Of a stretch of 38,957 bases of DNA, positions 30,336 to 38,752 are shown piece by piece. The notes under the pieces are model-generated. The model was not told the DNA's origin. It did not search any database and saw only the letters and a list, made by a program, of their open reading frames with translations. The stretch is from assembly GCA_947628035.1 (NCBI GenBank), contig CANQYL010000007.1, forward strand, positions 1 to 38,957. The letters run 5' to 3'. Source of the stretch: an uncultured Akkermansia sp. (GTDB lineage Bacteria > Verrucomicrobiota > Verrucomicrobiia > Verrucomicrobiales > Akkermansiaceae). The translations under genes were made by a program, and so were the position numbers. Numbering within the stretch: the first letter of the stretch is position 1; each line of letters starts with the position of its first letter.

Positions 30336-32066
30336 ATGGAAGAGAACGTATCGGATTGCTTGGTGAAAATCCTCGCGGCACAGGGAGTGCAACGAATGTA
30401 TGGACTCGTCGGGGACAGTCTGAATCCCGTGATGGAAGCATTGCAACGGAATGGACGCATCCGCTGGATTCACGTAAGACACGAAGAAACGGCGGCCTTT
30501 GCCGCGGCAGCGGAGGCGATGCTCAGCGGCAAACTCGCCGTCTGCTGCGGAAGCTGCGGACCGGGCAACATGCACCTCATCAATGGTCTCTACGATGCGC
30601 ACCGTAGCGCCGTCCCGGTGTTGGCACTCACTTCCCATATCGCTACCACCAACATCGGGACAGACTATTTCCAAGAGACGCATCCCACACAATTTTTCGC
30701 GGAATGCGCCCGCTATTGCGAACTCGCCAACAGCCCCTCACAAGCCCTTACCACCATCGGGGCGGCTGTGCGGGCGGCTCTGGCGGGACCGGGGGTGGGG
30801 ATGGTGGTGTTACCCGGAGATGTGGCGGCCATGAAAGTATCGCACGGCGTAACGTTGCCCCTGCCGGTCGCACCACAGAACGCCCCGAGAGAGCCTGCGG
30901 AGCCGGAGCTTGAGCAACTCGCTTCCCTTATCAACTCCGCCAAGAGAGTCACCTTTTTCTGCGGCGCCGGCTGCGCATCCGCCAAGCACGAAATCATCCG
31001 ACTCGCCCGCAAGGTGGCAGCACCAATCGCCTACACCCTCCGCGCCAAGGAATTCATGGAGGCCGATAATCCCTTCGCCGTCGGCATGACCGGTCTCATC
31101 GGCTGGGGGGACGCGACACGTTCCCTCTTCGAGGCGGAGCTGCTTGTGCTCTGGGGAATGGATTTCCCGTACAAAGCCTTTCTGCCGGCTCACGGACGAG
31201 TGGTACAGGTTGACGCAAATGCCGAGGCTCTCGGTCGCCGCACTAAGCTGTGCCTCGGCATCCATGCGGACGCCTCCCTCACGGCTCGCAAACTGCTTCC
31301 CCTCGTGAAAAATGACCGAGATGATGACTTTCTCGCGCGATGCCTCTCGCGCCACGGCAAGGAACTCGTGCGAATTCAGGCTCGTATCCGCCGTGTGGAC
31401 GAGCTCTCCCCCATACGCCCGGAATACCTTACCAAGCTCGTCAGCGACCTCGCAGAACCGGACGCTGTCTTTACCGTGGACACCGGCACACCCGTCATCT
31501 GGGCCGCGCGTTACCTGCAAGCCATGCCCCAACGCCGTATCATCGGCTCTTTTAAGCACGGCTCCATGGCATGTGCCCTCGCTATGGCCATCGGCGCCAA
31601 GGCTCTCTTCCCTTCCCGACAAGTCATCGCCCTCTGCGGCGACGGCGGACTCTCCATGCTGCCCGGTGACCTGCTCACCCTCGTGCAAGAGGGGCTCGCC
31701 GCCAAGATTCTCGTCTTCAATAATTCCTCGCTCGATTTTGTCTCCTTGGAGCAAGAAATAGCCGGAATGCCGCATCTCGGCACCGTTCTACCCGGAACCG
31801 ACTACGCCGCCGTCGCCCGCGCGATGGGTGTTCACTCTCTACGCGTCGAGAACCCGAATGATCTTCCCTCCGCCGTACGCTCCTGGTTGTCCTCACGCGC
31901 GCCGTCCCTGCTTGACGTCGTCATTGACACCCATGCCCTCGCCCTGCCGCCGGACACCTCCTTCATCCCCTCTCTCGATTTCGCAGAGCATCCGCTCCCT
32001 CAATCCGACCCTCGCCACGAACTCTCTCCCGTGCGTCGACTCCTCCTCTCCCTTCACTTGAGATGA
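30336..32066 (+). CDS. poxB: Thiamine-diphosphate enzyme, pyruvate oxidase/quinone dehydrogenase type
   Basis: A 576-residue TPP-dependent enzyme, likely converting pyruvate to acetate and CO2 while reducing quinone (PoxB) or using another 2-oxoacid. The N-terminal Pyr domain has the catalytic Glu in VRHEETAAFAAAAEAMLSG and CCGSCGPGNMHLINGLYDA. A central FAD-binding-like domain follows (VTFFCGAGCASA). The PP domain holds the TPP motif GDGGLSMLPGDL near residue 435, ending in VFNNSS. The C-terminal amphipathic helix typical of membrane-associated PoxB is not obvious (the end is VRRLLLSLHLR). A weak TTGCAT (30298)/GAGAAA pair, 17 bp apart, ends 9 nt before the ATG. A pyruvate-oxidase or acetolactate-synthase-like specificity cannot be excluded. 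Confidence 0.8.
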   Translation: MEENVSDCLVKILAAQGVQRMYGLVGDSLNPVMEALQRNGRIRWIHVRHEETAAFAAAAEAMLSGKLAVCCGSCGPGNMHLINGLYDAHRSAVPVLALTSHIATTNIGTDYFQETHPTQFFAECARYCELANSPSQALTTIGAAVRAALAGPGVGMVVLPGDVAAMKVSHGVTLPLPVAPQNAPREPAEPELEQLASLINSAKRVTFFCGAGCASAKHEIIRLARKVAAPIAYTLRAKEFMEADNPFAVGMTGLIGWGDATRSLFEAELLVLWGMDFPYKAFLPAHGRVVQVDANAEALGRRTKLCLGIHADASLTARKLLPLVKNDRDDDFLARCLSRHGKELVRIQARIRRVDELSPIRPEYLTKLVSDLAEPDAVFTVDTGTPVIWAARYLQAMPQRRIIGSFKHGSMACALAMAIGAKALFPSRQVIALCGDGGLSMLPGDLLTLVQEGLAAKILVFNNSSLDFVSLEQEIAGMPHLGTVLPGTDYAAVARAMGVHSLRVENPNDLPSAVRSWLSSRAPSLLDVVIDTHALALPPDTSFIPSLDFAEHPLPQSDPRHELSPVRRLLLSLHLR

Positions 32067-32095
32067 GAGGTCTCACCCTGTAATTCACCCCCCTC

Positions 32096-32226
32096 ACACA
32101 TCCGTTCCATAAAAAAGAGCCCCCCAACAGGCAGTTATCGACGCGTAATGCAGCGTAACACATTAGTTATGTGCAAGGAACAATGGACAATGGACGATGT
32201 GATTTTTAGCGCGCTACGCGCGTTTT
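32096..32226. repeat. Dispersed intergenic repeat, copy D (diverged)
   Basis: The block TCCGTTCCATAAAAAAGAG with CCCAACAGGCAGTTATCG matches copies A-C with several changes. Then come heptamers ACAATGG, ACAATGG, ACGATGT (32180-32200) and the G/C hairpin GCGCGCTACGCGCG, equivalent to GGCGGCTACGCCGC in A and B. This is the whole non-coding stretch between the TPP enzyme and the sensor gene apart from the promoter at 32336. Confidence 0.65.
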
Positions 32227-32335
32227 TGCGGAGCATGAGCAGAACGGAATTTTCGAGAACCATTCTTGCTTTTTCCCTTGATTTTTCGTGTCTCCTCCGC
32301 CGTCCCAATCTTTCGGAATTGTTAGCAATAACGTC

Positions 32336-32363
32336 TTGCCTTATCCCAAAAACATGCTAGAAT
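32336..32363 (+). promoter_or_regulatory. Promoter of the sensor/kinase operon
   Basis: TTGCCT (32336-32341), 16 bp, TAGAAT (32358-32363) preceded by TGC (extended -10). The ATG at 32382 is 18 nt past the -10, a leader of about 12 nt. Confidence 0.6.
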
Positions 32364-32381
32364 GTAGCGGCAAATTTTAGC

Positions 32382-34514
32382 ATGCGAAGGAAATTCTTAA
32401 CATGGCTCTCGGCTGTGATCTGCACTGCTTTCCTCGTGACTGCAGTGCTGGTGTACGGTCAGTTCTCGGCTCATGTCAAGGATAGGGCGGAGCAGCTCAT
32501 GAGTACCAGGCTCAACGACATGCTGGATTTCCTGAGGCACACGGAAAAAGCTGTTAGTTATCTGAGTGCCGTTAATGACACCAGCACCCTGGATCGTGCG
32601 CGCGCCGTGGCCGAAGTCCTTAAGCTTGACCCCGGAATGATCCACAACCAAGAGAAGCTCCAGGGACTCTGCAACCGCATCGGCGCAGAACAGCTCGCCA
32701 TCACTGATGAAAACGGCATTGTGGAAGCTGCCGTGCCCCAGGGCTACGTCGGTCTCAACCTCCAGGACGGCGACGACATCCGTCCCATCATAACCCAGCA
32801 GGATGAAGGAACCCAAATGCTCGCCGTGGAGGGAGCACAAGAGTTAGGCAGCATGCAGTTCGCCGGGGTTGATCGCCTCGACCATCCCGGTAAAATCCGC
32901 CTCGGCTTTCTCACCCGCCTCGAACAAGAATCGCGCGCCGAAGCTTCTCTCCGCGACGGAGCCATCAAACTACGCCTCGGTGACAAGGGCAACATCATTG
33001 TCTTCCGTCGTGGCGTTCGCCTCACTCAGGTTACGCCTGAGTTTTCCGACACCGAGCTTCTCTCCCTCCCGTTGGGCAGGGTGAAGGAACTCTCCTCCGA
33101 AGAGGGCAGCTTTTTCCTCTATGCGGTGGATGGGGCTGGTTTTCGCATCATTGGCATGGTGCCCGTTGCCGAGGTGCATCGATCTGTATTGCGCACGGTG
33201 AAAGTGCTGCTTGCAAGCAACTTTGTACTCTTCATCATGATGTTCGGCGTGGTGAGCTGGTTGCTCCAACGCATCGTTCTCAACGGCATCTCCAGCGTCA
33301 ACGAAACGCTCATGCAGATCACGGAAGGGGATCTGGAAAAAAAGGTCGAAGTGCGCACCTCGGAAGAATTCGAAAAACTCTCCAATGGCATCAACTTCAT
33401 GGTGGATTCCTTGCGTTCCGTCGGTGAAGAACGCCAATTCCTGGTCAAGCGCGACCTCAAACTCGCCCGTGCCATCCAAAGCGCCTCGTTGCCCAATAAG
33501 TTCCCCGCCTATCCCAATGTCCGGGAATTTGAACTCTGCGCCACCTGCCTCCAGGCTCAAGAGGTGGGCGGCGATTTCTATGACTTTTATATGCCGGATT
33601 CACGTCACTTGCATTTCCTCGTGGCAGACGTGGACGCATCCGGCATCCCCGCAGCTCTCTACATGATGAGGGCCATGGCGCTCATCCGAACCCTCGCCCG
33701 CACCGGCGGCTCCCTGCTCCACCTCGTTACCGAAGCCAACAGGGAACTCAGTGAGGGTAACCAGTCCGGCATCCACATGACTCTTTTCTACGGTTCTCTC
33801 GATATCACTTCCGGGGAACTCATCTACGTGAATGCCGGTAAAATGCATGGTCTTCTCCAGCGCAATGGGATGGACTACAACACCCTCGCCGATGCCACCA
33901 CCAACCCCGTTGTGGGCGACAACCCCGCCGCCATCTACCGCACGACGTCCATGAAGCTCTCTCCGGGAGACCGCCTCTTCCTCTACACCGCCGGCGTGCT
34001 CAGCAGCAACTCTGCTACCAACGTCCCCTACAGTGAGTCGCGCCTCAAAAAGGCTCTCCGAGAAGATGCGCCGGCAGTTGCCGATGTGCTGCGTATTGTG
34101 CGCACCTCCCTGCGCCATTACAACGAGGGCGAGAGCCTCAGGAAAGACGTCTCCATGCTCTGCCTCGAATACTGCGGTATTCCCACCAACGAGAAGAACA
34201 TTGCTCTCACGGCGGCCGATCGCGAACAGATCCGGGAAACGGTGAACGCCCAGATGGAGGAAATGTTCGCCGCCCCGCCCGACATCGAAGCCGTGCAGAG
34301 CGCACTGAGCGACATCCTGGGCACGCTTCCTCCGGAAACCGGCGTGTACCTGCAGACCAACTGCACCGAGAAGCAGATGAGCATCGTGCTCTCCTTCCCT
34401 GCTCCTCCCCTCAACCCCCTTGAAAAGCTTCCCGAGCTCCCCCTGGATCAAGCTTCTTACACTTTGACTGATAAAAACGAAAACGTAGTGACGCTATGCA
34501 AGAACCTGATCTGA
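32382..34514 (+). CDS. Sensor protein with HAMP and degenerate SpoIIE/PP2C-type domain
   Basis: A 710-residue membrane signalling protein. TM1 (residues about 9-28) and TM2 (about 283-306) enclose a periplasmic sensor of about 255 residues. A HAMP segment follows (ISSVNETLMQITEGDLEKKV), then a linker helix and a PP2C/SpoIIE-like domain from about residue 395 (EVGGDFYDF, VADVDASGIPAAL, NAGKMHGLL). Deviations from active relatives: GDV-xGHG reads ADVDASG, the metal aspartate in TDG is Ala (LYTAGVL, about residue 537), and the final DDxT reads KDVS. It may therefore be a weak or inactive phosphatase that senses or scaffolds. The last about 110 residues are poorly defined and could be a degenerate ATPase-like domain. 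It overlaps the kinase start by 19 bp. Confidence 0.8.
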   Translation: MRRKFLTWLSAVICTAFLVTAVLVYGQFSAHVKDRAEQLMSTRLNDMLDFLRHTEKAVSYLSAVNDTSTLDRARAVAEVLKLDPGMIHNQEKLQGLCNRIGAEQLAITDENGIVEAAVPQGYVGLNLQDGDDIRPIITQQDEGTQMLAVEGAQELGSMQFAGVDRLDHPGKIRLGFLTRLEQESRAEASLRDGAIKLRLGDKGNIIVFRRGVRLTQVTPEFSDTELLSLPLGRVKELSSEEGSFFLYAVDGAGFRIIGMVPVAEVHRSVLRTVKVLLASNFVLFIMMFGVVSWLLQRIVLNGISSVNETLMQITEGDLEKKVEVRTSEEFEKLSNGINFMVDSLRSVGEERQFLVKRDLKLARAIQSASLPNKFPAYPNVREFELCATCLQAQEVGGDFYDFYMPDSRHLHFLVADVDASGIPAALYMMRAMALIRTLARTGGSLLHLVTEANRELSEGNQSGIHMTLFYGSLDITSGELIYVNAGKMHGLLQRNGMDYNTLADATTNPVVGDNPAAIYRTTSMKLSPGDRLFLYTAGVLSSNSATNVPYSESRLKKALREDAPAVADVLRIVRTSLRHYNEGESLRKDVSMLCLEYCGIPTNEKNIALTAADREQIRETVNAQMEEMFAAPPDIEAVQSALSDILGTLPPETGVYLQTNCTEKQMSIVLSFPAPPLNPLEKLPELPLDQASYTLTDKNENVVTLCKNLI

Positions 34515-37300
34515 ACAAGTCAATTGCATCCGACGAACCCATGCAACAATCGTCCCCGCTGGCGCCTCCCCCGGTACCGGTACCGAGCGCGGCGGCGGAG
34601 ACTCCGATTGTCCTTCCCCTTCCTCCCCTCCCTGACAAGCCGGTGGCAGAGACCAATATCGCCCCGGAACCTCCGGTGAATTCATCGATGGTTCCCCCGG
34701 CTGCACCGGCAGCCCCCGTCATCCCCGCATCTACCCCCATCGTCCCGAATCCCACTCCCACGTCTCCTGAAGAGGACGCAGCTCTGCGGAGCAGGATACG
34801 CCGTACCACCGGCTCGATGACCGCCAAAAAGGGGACGGCTGCTGCTCAGGACGAACGGCTCCCTCTTCCGCCGGGTACTCAGGTAGGCGACTTCACCATC
34901 AAAGAAAAAATAGGCATCGGCGGCTTCGGTATCGTTTACTCGGCCGTCAACACCAAGGATGGCTCCGATGTTGCCATCAAGGAACATATACCTGAGGGAC
35001 TCGCCATCCGCGAACCCGGCGGTCACTACGTCATCCATTCCGCTCCGGAATCAGAGGAGCGATTTAAAGCCAGTGTGTCCGAATTCCTTCAGGAAGTTTC
35101 TGTTCTCATGGGCATCTCCCATCCCGGCATCGTGCCCATCCTCTCTGCCTTTGAAGCCAACGGCACCGCTTACTACGTGATGCCCTTCATGAAGGGAGAT
35201 CCCCTGACAGTCCCGGCGGAAAGTTCTCTCAGCTATGACCTCCAGTCTCAAGAGGCGCGCCACAACCGCCGACTCCTGCTCAGTCTGCTGTCCATCCTCG
35301 ACTACTTGCGCATGCACAACATCGTGCACCGCGACATCAAACCGGACAATATTCTCATCACGGCAGAAGGTAGCCCGGTGCTGCTCGATTTCGGCTCCGC
35401 CCGTCAGCTCCAGGAAGGCAAGGTGTTCACCAACGTTTACACACCGGACTTTGCCGCCCCAGAGCAAGTCCAAGGTGTGGATGACGCCGAAATGTCCGCC
35501 AACCTCGGTCCGTGGACAGACATCTACGCGCTGGGCGTGTGTTTCTACTACATGCTCACGCATCTTTACCCGCCAAAAGCTGAACTGCGTATGCTCTCAG
35601 GCGAGGGATCCGATCCGTACACTCCTCTTGCCGGACGTGCGGATCTGGAAGTACTCTACGGCGCCGCCTTCCTGAAGGCCATCGACCGTGCTCTTGAGCT
35701 CAAGCGGGAGGATCGCTGGCAAACGGCCGCCGCTTGGAAAATCGCCATCGGTGAAGGTACGGTCGTCTCTCAGGATGAAGAGAAGAAGAGACGCTTCCGA
35801 CTCACTTCGCTCATTCCGCTGGGCGTGCTTGCTATCCTCGGCTGCATCAGCTTCTGGGCTCTCTGGGAACGCCGGGCCGCCATCCGAGCCTACGACAACA
35901 GTGCCCAATTCACTGAGCGTCTCCTCTACGACTTCAATCAGGAAATCGCCGATATCCCCGCCTCTACCCGACTCCAAGGCATCCTCGGCGATCACCTCAA
36001 CAACTACCTCAACAACATGGGACGTCCCCCCGGCGGGCGTGATGAAAAACTCACCCTCTCGCTCGCAGCTTCCTGGCGCAATCTCGGCGTGCTGCGCCTC
36101 CAGCAGGGTCTCCTCACAGAGGCGGATTCGGACCTCCGGAATGCGGAAGGCTTCTTCCGACAGCTCTGCGAGGAACATCCCACAAAGACCAATTATTGCT
36201 ACGATCTTGCGGGCATCCTCCTCAACCGCATCGAGGTCGCCAGGAGTCGCAACCAAAGCAAGGTTCAGGCCGAACTTCTCAGCGAGGCTCTGCAAATCCT
36301 GGAGAAAATCTGCAAACAGGTGCCTTACAACCCCGAGTTCCGTTGCTGCCTCGGCGAAGCTTTCTGTGAACAAGCCTTCCTCGCTCACAGTGAAGGCAAC
36401 ACCGAGCTTTACAAGAATGCGTTGGAGAAAATGCTGGATCTGTACAGAAATCTCCTCTCAACCTTCTCCGATCATATCAAGGCTCGCCAGGGACTTGGCT
36501 ACGCGCTCGTCTATAACGCCCAGTACGCCATGGGGCAGAAGGATTTCAACACAGCCGACAAATTACTGGACGAAGCGAGAAAAGTCTTCACGGATCTCTC
36601 CACCCAACATCCCTACCGTCTCTCCTTCAAGAAGGGTCTCTCGCTGACCCTCTACAATCTCGGACGTCTCTACAATCGAGCCGGCGAAAGTTCTTCCCCT
36701 GAGGAGAGAACTCGCTACGACGAGCGCGCCTTGGAGGCTTACCGCAAGCACAACGAGATCGTCCGTTACCTTGAAACCCAGGACGAAAAGAAAACAGAGT
36801 ACCCCTACATGTACTGTCAGGCTCTCTCGAACATGGTGGACATCCTCCTGCGCAACGAACAGCCCAACTTGGCGGAAGCCTACAGTCGCACAATCATGCG
36901 CAAGATAGAGAAGCTGCGAAAGACCGCCCCGGATAACGTGGATTACGCCATGCTGGAAGCAGCCGCCTGGCGCGGGATGGCCCTGGCTCACAGTCGCTCC
37001 CCCTACTTTGCCCAAAACGCCACCGAGGAATTCACCAGCTACCGCCGCCTCGCGGAAAAACTCCTTGAGCAAAGTCCCGCCAACACCACCCTCCAGTTCA
37101 TCTACACAGATGCCCTCATGGAATCTGCTAACCATGCTGTCCGTCAGGGCGACACAGTCCAGGCGTCCAAATGGTACGCCCACGCCCGGGATCTTCTCGA
37201 AAAACTCACCCGTATCGATCCCTCCCAAACTGATTACAAGGAAAGGCTCGACAGGGTGGAGAGCTTGCTCCAGAAAACAAAAAACGACGAGAAACACTGA
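34496..37300 (+). CDS. Transmembrane Ser/Thr protein kinase with TPR-type ectodomain
   Basis: A 934-residue Hanks-type kinase. Residues 1-120 are a Pro/Ala-rich disordered region. The kinase domain spans about 125-420, with the glycine loop GIGGFGIVY (near 140), lysine in VAIKEH, catalytic HRDIKPDN (near 278), DFGSAR and APEQ. These essentials are intact, so it should be active. A transmembrane helix (LIPLGVLAILGCISFWALWE, about 440-457) follows, then a large alpha-helical, TPR-like extracytoplasmic domain to the C-terminus (many A/L-x-x-A/Y-x-x-G helices). The ATG lies inside the last codons of the sensor gene, so the two are translationally coupled and presumably form one signalling unit. 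Confidence 0.88.
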   Translation: MQEPDLNKSIASDEPMQQSSPLAPPPVPVPSAAAETPIVLPLPPLPDKPVAETNIAPEPPVNSSMVPPAAPAAPVIPASTPIVPNPTPTSPEEDAALRSRIRRTTGSMTAKKGTAAAQDERLPLPPGTQVGDFTIKEKIGIGGFGIVYSAVNTKDGSDVAIKEHIPEGLAIREPGGHYVIHSAPESEERFKASVSEFLQEVSVLMGISHPGIVPILSAFEANGTAYYVMPFMKGDPLTVPAESSLSYDLQSQEARHNRRLLLSLLSILDYLRMHNIVHRDIKPDNILITAEGSPVLLDFGSARQLQEGKVFTNVYTPDFAAPEQVQGVDDAEMSANLGPWTDIYALGVCFYYMLTHLYPPKAELRMLSGEGSDPYTPLAGRADLEVLYGAAFLKAIDRALELKREDRWQTAAAWKIAIGEGTVVSQDEEKKRRFRLTSLIPLGVLAILGCISFWALWERRAAIRAYDNSAQFTERLLYDFNQEIADIPASTRLQGILGDHLNNYLNNMGRPPGGRDEKLTLSLAASWRNLGVLRLQQGLLTEADSDLRNAEGFFRQLCEEHPTKTNYCYDLAGILLNRIEVARSRNQSKVQAELLSEALQILEKICKQVPYNPEFRCCLGEAFCEQAFLAHSEGNTELYKNALEKMLDLYRNLLSTFSDHIKARQGLGYALVYNAQYAMGQKDFNTADKLLDEARKVFTDLSTQHPYRLSFKKGLSLTLYNLGRLYNRAGESSSPEERTRYDERALEAYRKHNEIVRYLETQDEKKTEYPYMYCQALSNMVDILLRNEQPNLAEAYSRTIMRKIEKLRKTAPDNVDYAMLEAAAWRGMALAHSRSPYFAQNATEEFTSYRRLAEKLLEQSPANTTLQFIYTDALMESANHAVRQGDTVQASKWYAHARDLLEKLTRIDPSQTDYKERLDRVESLLQKTKNDEKH

Positions 37301-37350
37301 GACAAATGGCAAAAAATCTCCGAATTCTGTCCAATCTCGCCAATTTTTTC

Positions 37351-37378
37351 TTGCCAAACGGGATTTCGCGTCTATAAT
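37351..37378 (+). promoter_or_regulatory. Promoter of rpmI-rplT
   Basis: TTGCCA (37351-37356), 16 bp, consensus TATAAT (37373-37378). The rpmI ATG at 37388 is 9 nt past the -10, so the mRNA is predicted to be almost leaderless. Confidence 0.7.
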
Positions 37379-37387
37379 GCTCCCACC

Positions 37388-37597
37388 ATGACCCGTAAAG
37401 GTGGTATCAACAAGACTCGTAAGGCTGTCGCCAAGCGATTCAAGGTCACCGGCTCGGGCAAGGTTCTGCGCCGTAAGCAGGGCAAGCGCCACATCTTGCA
37501 GAAAAAATCCAGCAAGCGTAAGCGCGCCCTCGGCAAGCCCTCCCTCGTGGATAGCACACAGGTCTGGGCCGTCAAGCAGAACATGCCCTTCGCCTGA
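37388..37597 (+). CDS. rpmI: Ribosomal protein bL35
   Basis: A 69-residue basic protein of the large ribosomal subunit. KTRKAVAKRFKVTGSGKVLR followed by KRHILQKKSSKRKRALG is the bL35 signature. It has its own strong promoter, and the infC gene that commonly precedes rpmI is not here. The next gene is rplT, the usual partner. Confidence 0.95.
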   Translation: MTRKGGINKTRKAVAKRFKVTGSGKVLRRKQGKRHILQKKSSKRKRALGKPSLVDSTQVWAVKQNMPFA

Positions 37598-37742
37598 ACC
37601 GCGATTCCTGGCCTCGGCCGAGTTCCCCGTCCGCTCCTCGGACGGCCTTCGTGCAGCCTTCCTTCCCCGTGAAGGAGCAACGAGCGAGACTGCAAGGAGG
37701 TGAGGTAGAACAGCTCGTTTTATCCAATCAAGAAGTTACAAT
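37598..37742 (+). promoter_or_regulatory. Structured rpmI-rplT intergenic leader
   Basis: 145 nt with several hairpins: the palindrome CTCGGCCGAG, a 7-bp stem CCGTCCG/CGGACGG around CTCCT, a CCTTC/GAAGG stem, and a 7-bp stem AACGAGC (37679-37685) / GCTCGTT (37713-37719). The loop of the last one contains a near-perfect anti-Shine-Dalgarno match AAGGAGGTGA (37694-37703). This lies 39 nt before the rplT ATG, too far for normal use, and no start codon is at proper distance. In other bacteria L20 represses its own operon by binding such leaders; the same is possible here. Confidence 0.5.
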
Positions 37743-38114
37743 ATGGCACGTGCTACTAATGGGGCGGCTTCTCATGCCCGCCGCAAGCGCATCCTTCAAC
37801 GAGCCAAGGGCTTCCGCGGCTTCCGCTCCAAGCTCTTTCGCTATGCAAAGGATGCTGTTTACAAAGCTTGGCAGTACGAATACCGTGATCGTAAGAGACG
37901 TAAGGGACAATTCCGCCGTCTCTGGACCGCTCGTATTTCCGCTGCTGTGCGCCCGCTCGGCTTGACTTACTCCCGTTTCATGGAGGGTATCAAGCAAGCC
38001 GGCATTGAGTTGGATCGCAAGTCGCTCTCCGAGTTGGCTATTGACAACCCGGACGCCTTCAAGGCTGTCTTCGACCTCGCCAAGAAGGCTCTCGACGACA
38101 AAGCTTCCGCTTGA
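37743..38114 (+). CDS. rplT: Ribosomal protein bL20
   Basis: A 123-residue protein needed for early 50S assembly and, in several bacteria, a repressor of its own operon. The family signature is complete: MARATNGAASHARRKRILQR, AKGFRGFRSKLFRYAK, WQYEYRDRKRRKGQFRRLW and the C-terminal LGLTYSRFMEGIKQAGIELD. It has a few extra residues at the C-terminus (ALDDKASA). The ATG follows TTACAAT without a nearby Shine-Dalgarno sequence. Confidence 0.96.
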   Translation: MARATNGAASHARRKRILQRAKGFRGFRSKLFRYAKDAVYKAWQYEYRDRKRRKGQFRRLWTARISAAVRPLGLTYSRFMEGIKQAGIELDRKSLSELAIDNPDAFKAVFDLAKKALDDKASA

Positions 38115-38135
38115 ATCTCTTATCAACCTATTTCC

Positions 38136-38176
38136 CGGCGCTCCCATCCTGCGTGATGCGAGCGCCGGTCTTTTTC
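38136..38176 (+). terminator. Intrinsic terminator of rpmI-rplT
   Basis: Perfect 9-bp G/C-rich stem CCGGCGCTC (38136-38144) / GAGCGCCGG (38161-38169) followed by TCTTTTT. This is the clearest intrinsic terminator in the window. Confidence 0.85.
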
Positions 38177-38346
38177 TCCTCCTCTTTCGTTCTCGCGAAT
38201 TGGGCGAAAAACCTCTGATGGGTTTCCACTATGTGCCCCTTTTTGTGCCCCCACTATATAGACCCCTCTGCTGCCTTGTCAAAGTAGAAAAGTGTCCTGT
38301 CAAGCACTTGCATTCCCAATGAAACTCTGTGATACACGAAATGTAG

Positions 38347-38431
38347 CGGATGGGGTGGGATTCGAACCCACGGAAGGTTTCCCTTCGGCGGTTTTCAAGA
38401 CCGCTGCATTCAACCACTCTGCCACCCATCC
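38347..38431 (-). tRNA. tRNA-Ser (anticodon TGA)
   Basis: An 85-nt class II tRNA on the minus strand. The acceptor GGATGGG (38431-38425) pairs with CCCATCC (38354-38348) and the discriminator is G. The anticodon stem GCGGT/ACCGC encloses CTTGAAA with anticodon TGA. There is a long variable arm (CGAAGGGAAACCTTCCG-like) and T arm GTGGG-TTCGAAT-CCCAC. CCA is not encoded. Confidence 0.95.
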
Positions 38432-38449
38432 TCGCGTTTTGAACGCCGC

Positions 38450-38478
38450 ATTCTAGCCTATGCATCCCCTCCACGCAA
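38450..38478 (-). promoter_or_regulatory. Promoter of tRNA-Ser(TGA)
   Basis: Minus strand TTGCGT (38478-38473), 17 bp, TAGAAT (38455-38450), followed by a G/C-rich GCGGCG at the start site, as for the other tRNA promoter in this window. Confidence 0.6.
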
Positions 38479-38550
38479 GCCTTTTTTCTTTCACTTCGTA
38501 AAGTACACCGACATCCGCATGACTCCATATGTAAAGTCACCGTGCAAACA

Positions 38551-38573
38551 TTTGCGGCGTAGGCGCCGAACTC
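38551..38573. repeat. Inverted fragment of the dispersed repeat
   Basis: TTTGCGGCGTAGGCGCCGAA is the reverse complement of the GTTCGGCGGCTACGCCGCGAA hairpin section of copies A and B with few changes. The motif ATATCGTAAAT and a CACACGTGTCCCAAC block follow nearby. No gene is visible between the tRNA promoter and 38740. Confidence 0.5.
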
Positions 38574-38740
38574 CCCATATCGTAAATAGGTGGCGTTAGC
38601 CGCCCACACGTGTCCCAACAAATTTTCTCCTGGCTCATTTAATCCATGCTGCTCAGAGTCAATATTCCTTCCCTTGCATACCAACGTGACTGAACCGGTG
38701 CGAAGTGCGTCATACCGCCTCTCAATCTGCAAAATGGGTA

Positions 38741-38746
38741 TATAAT
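38741..38746 (+). promoter_or_regulatory. -10 box of the ADP-ribosylglycohydrolase gene
   Basis: Consensus TATAAT ends 6 nt before the ATG at 38753. No good -35 is found 16-18 bp upstream, so only the -10 is supported. If used, the mRNA would start at the start codon. Confidence 0.4.
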
Positions 38747-38752
38747 CCGTTT

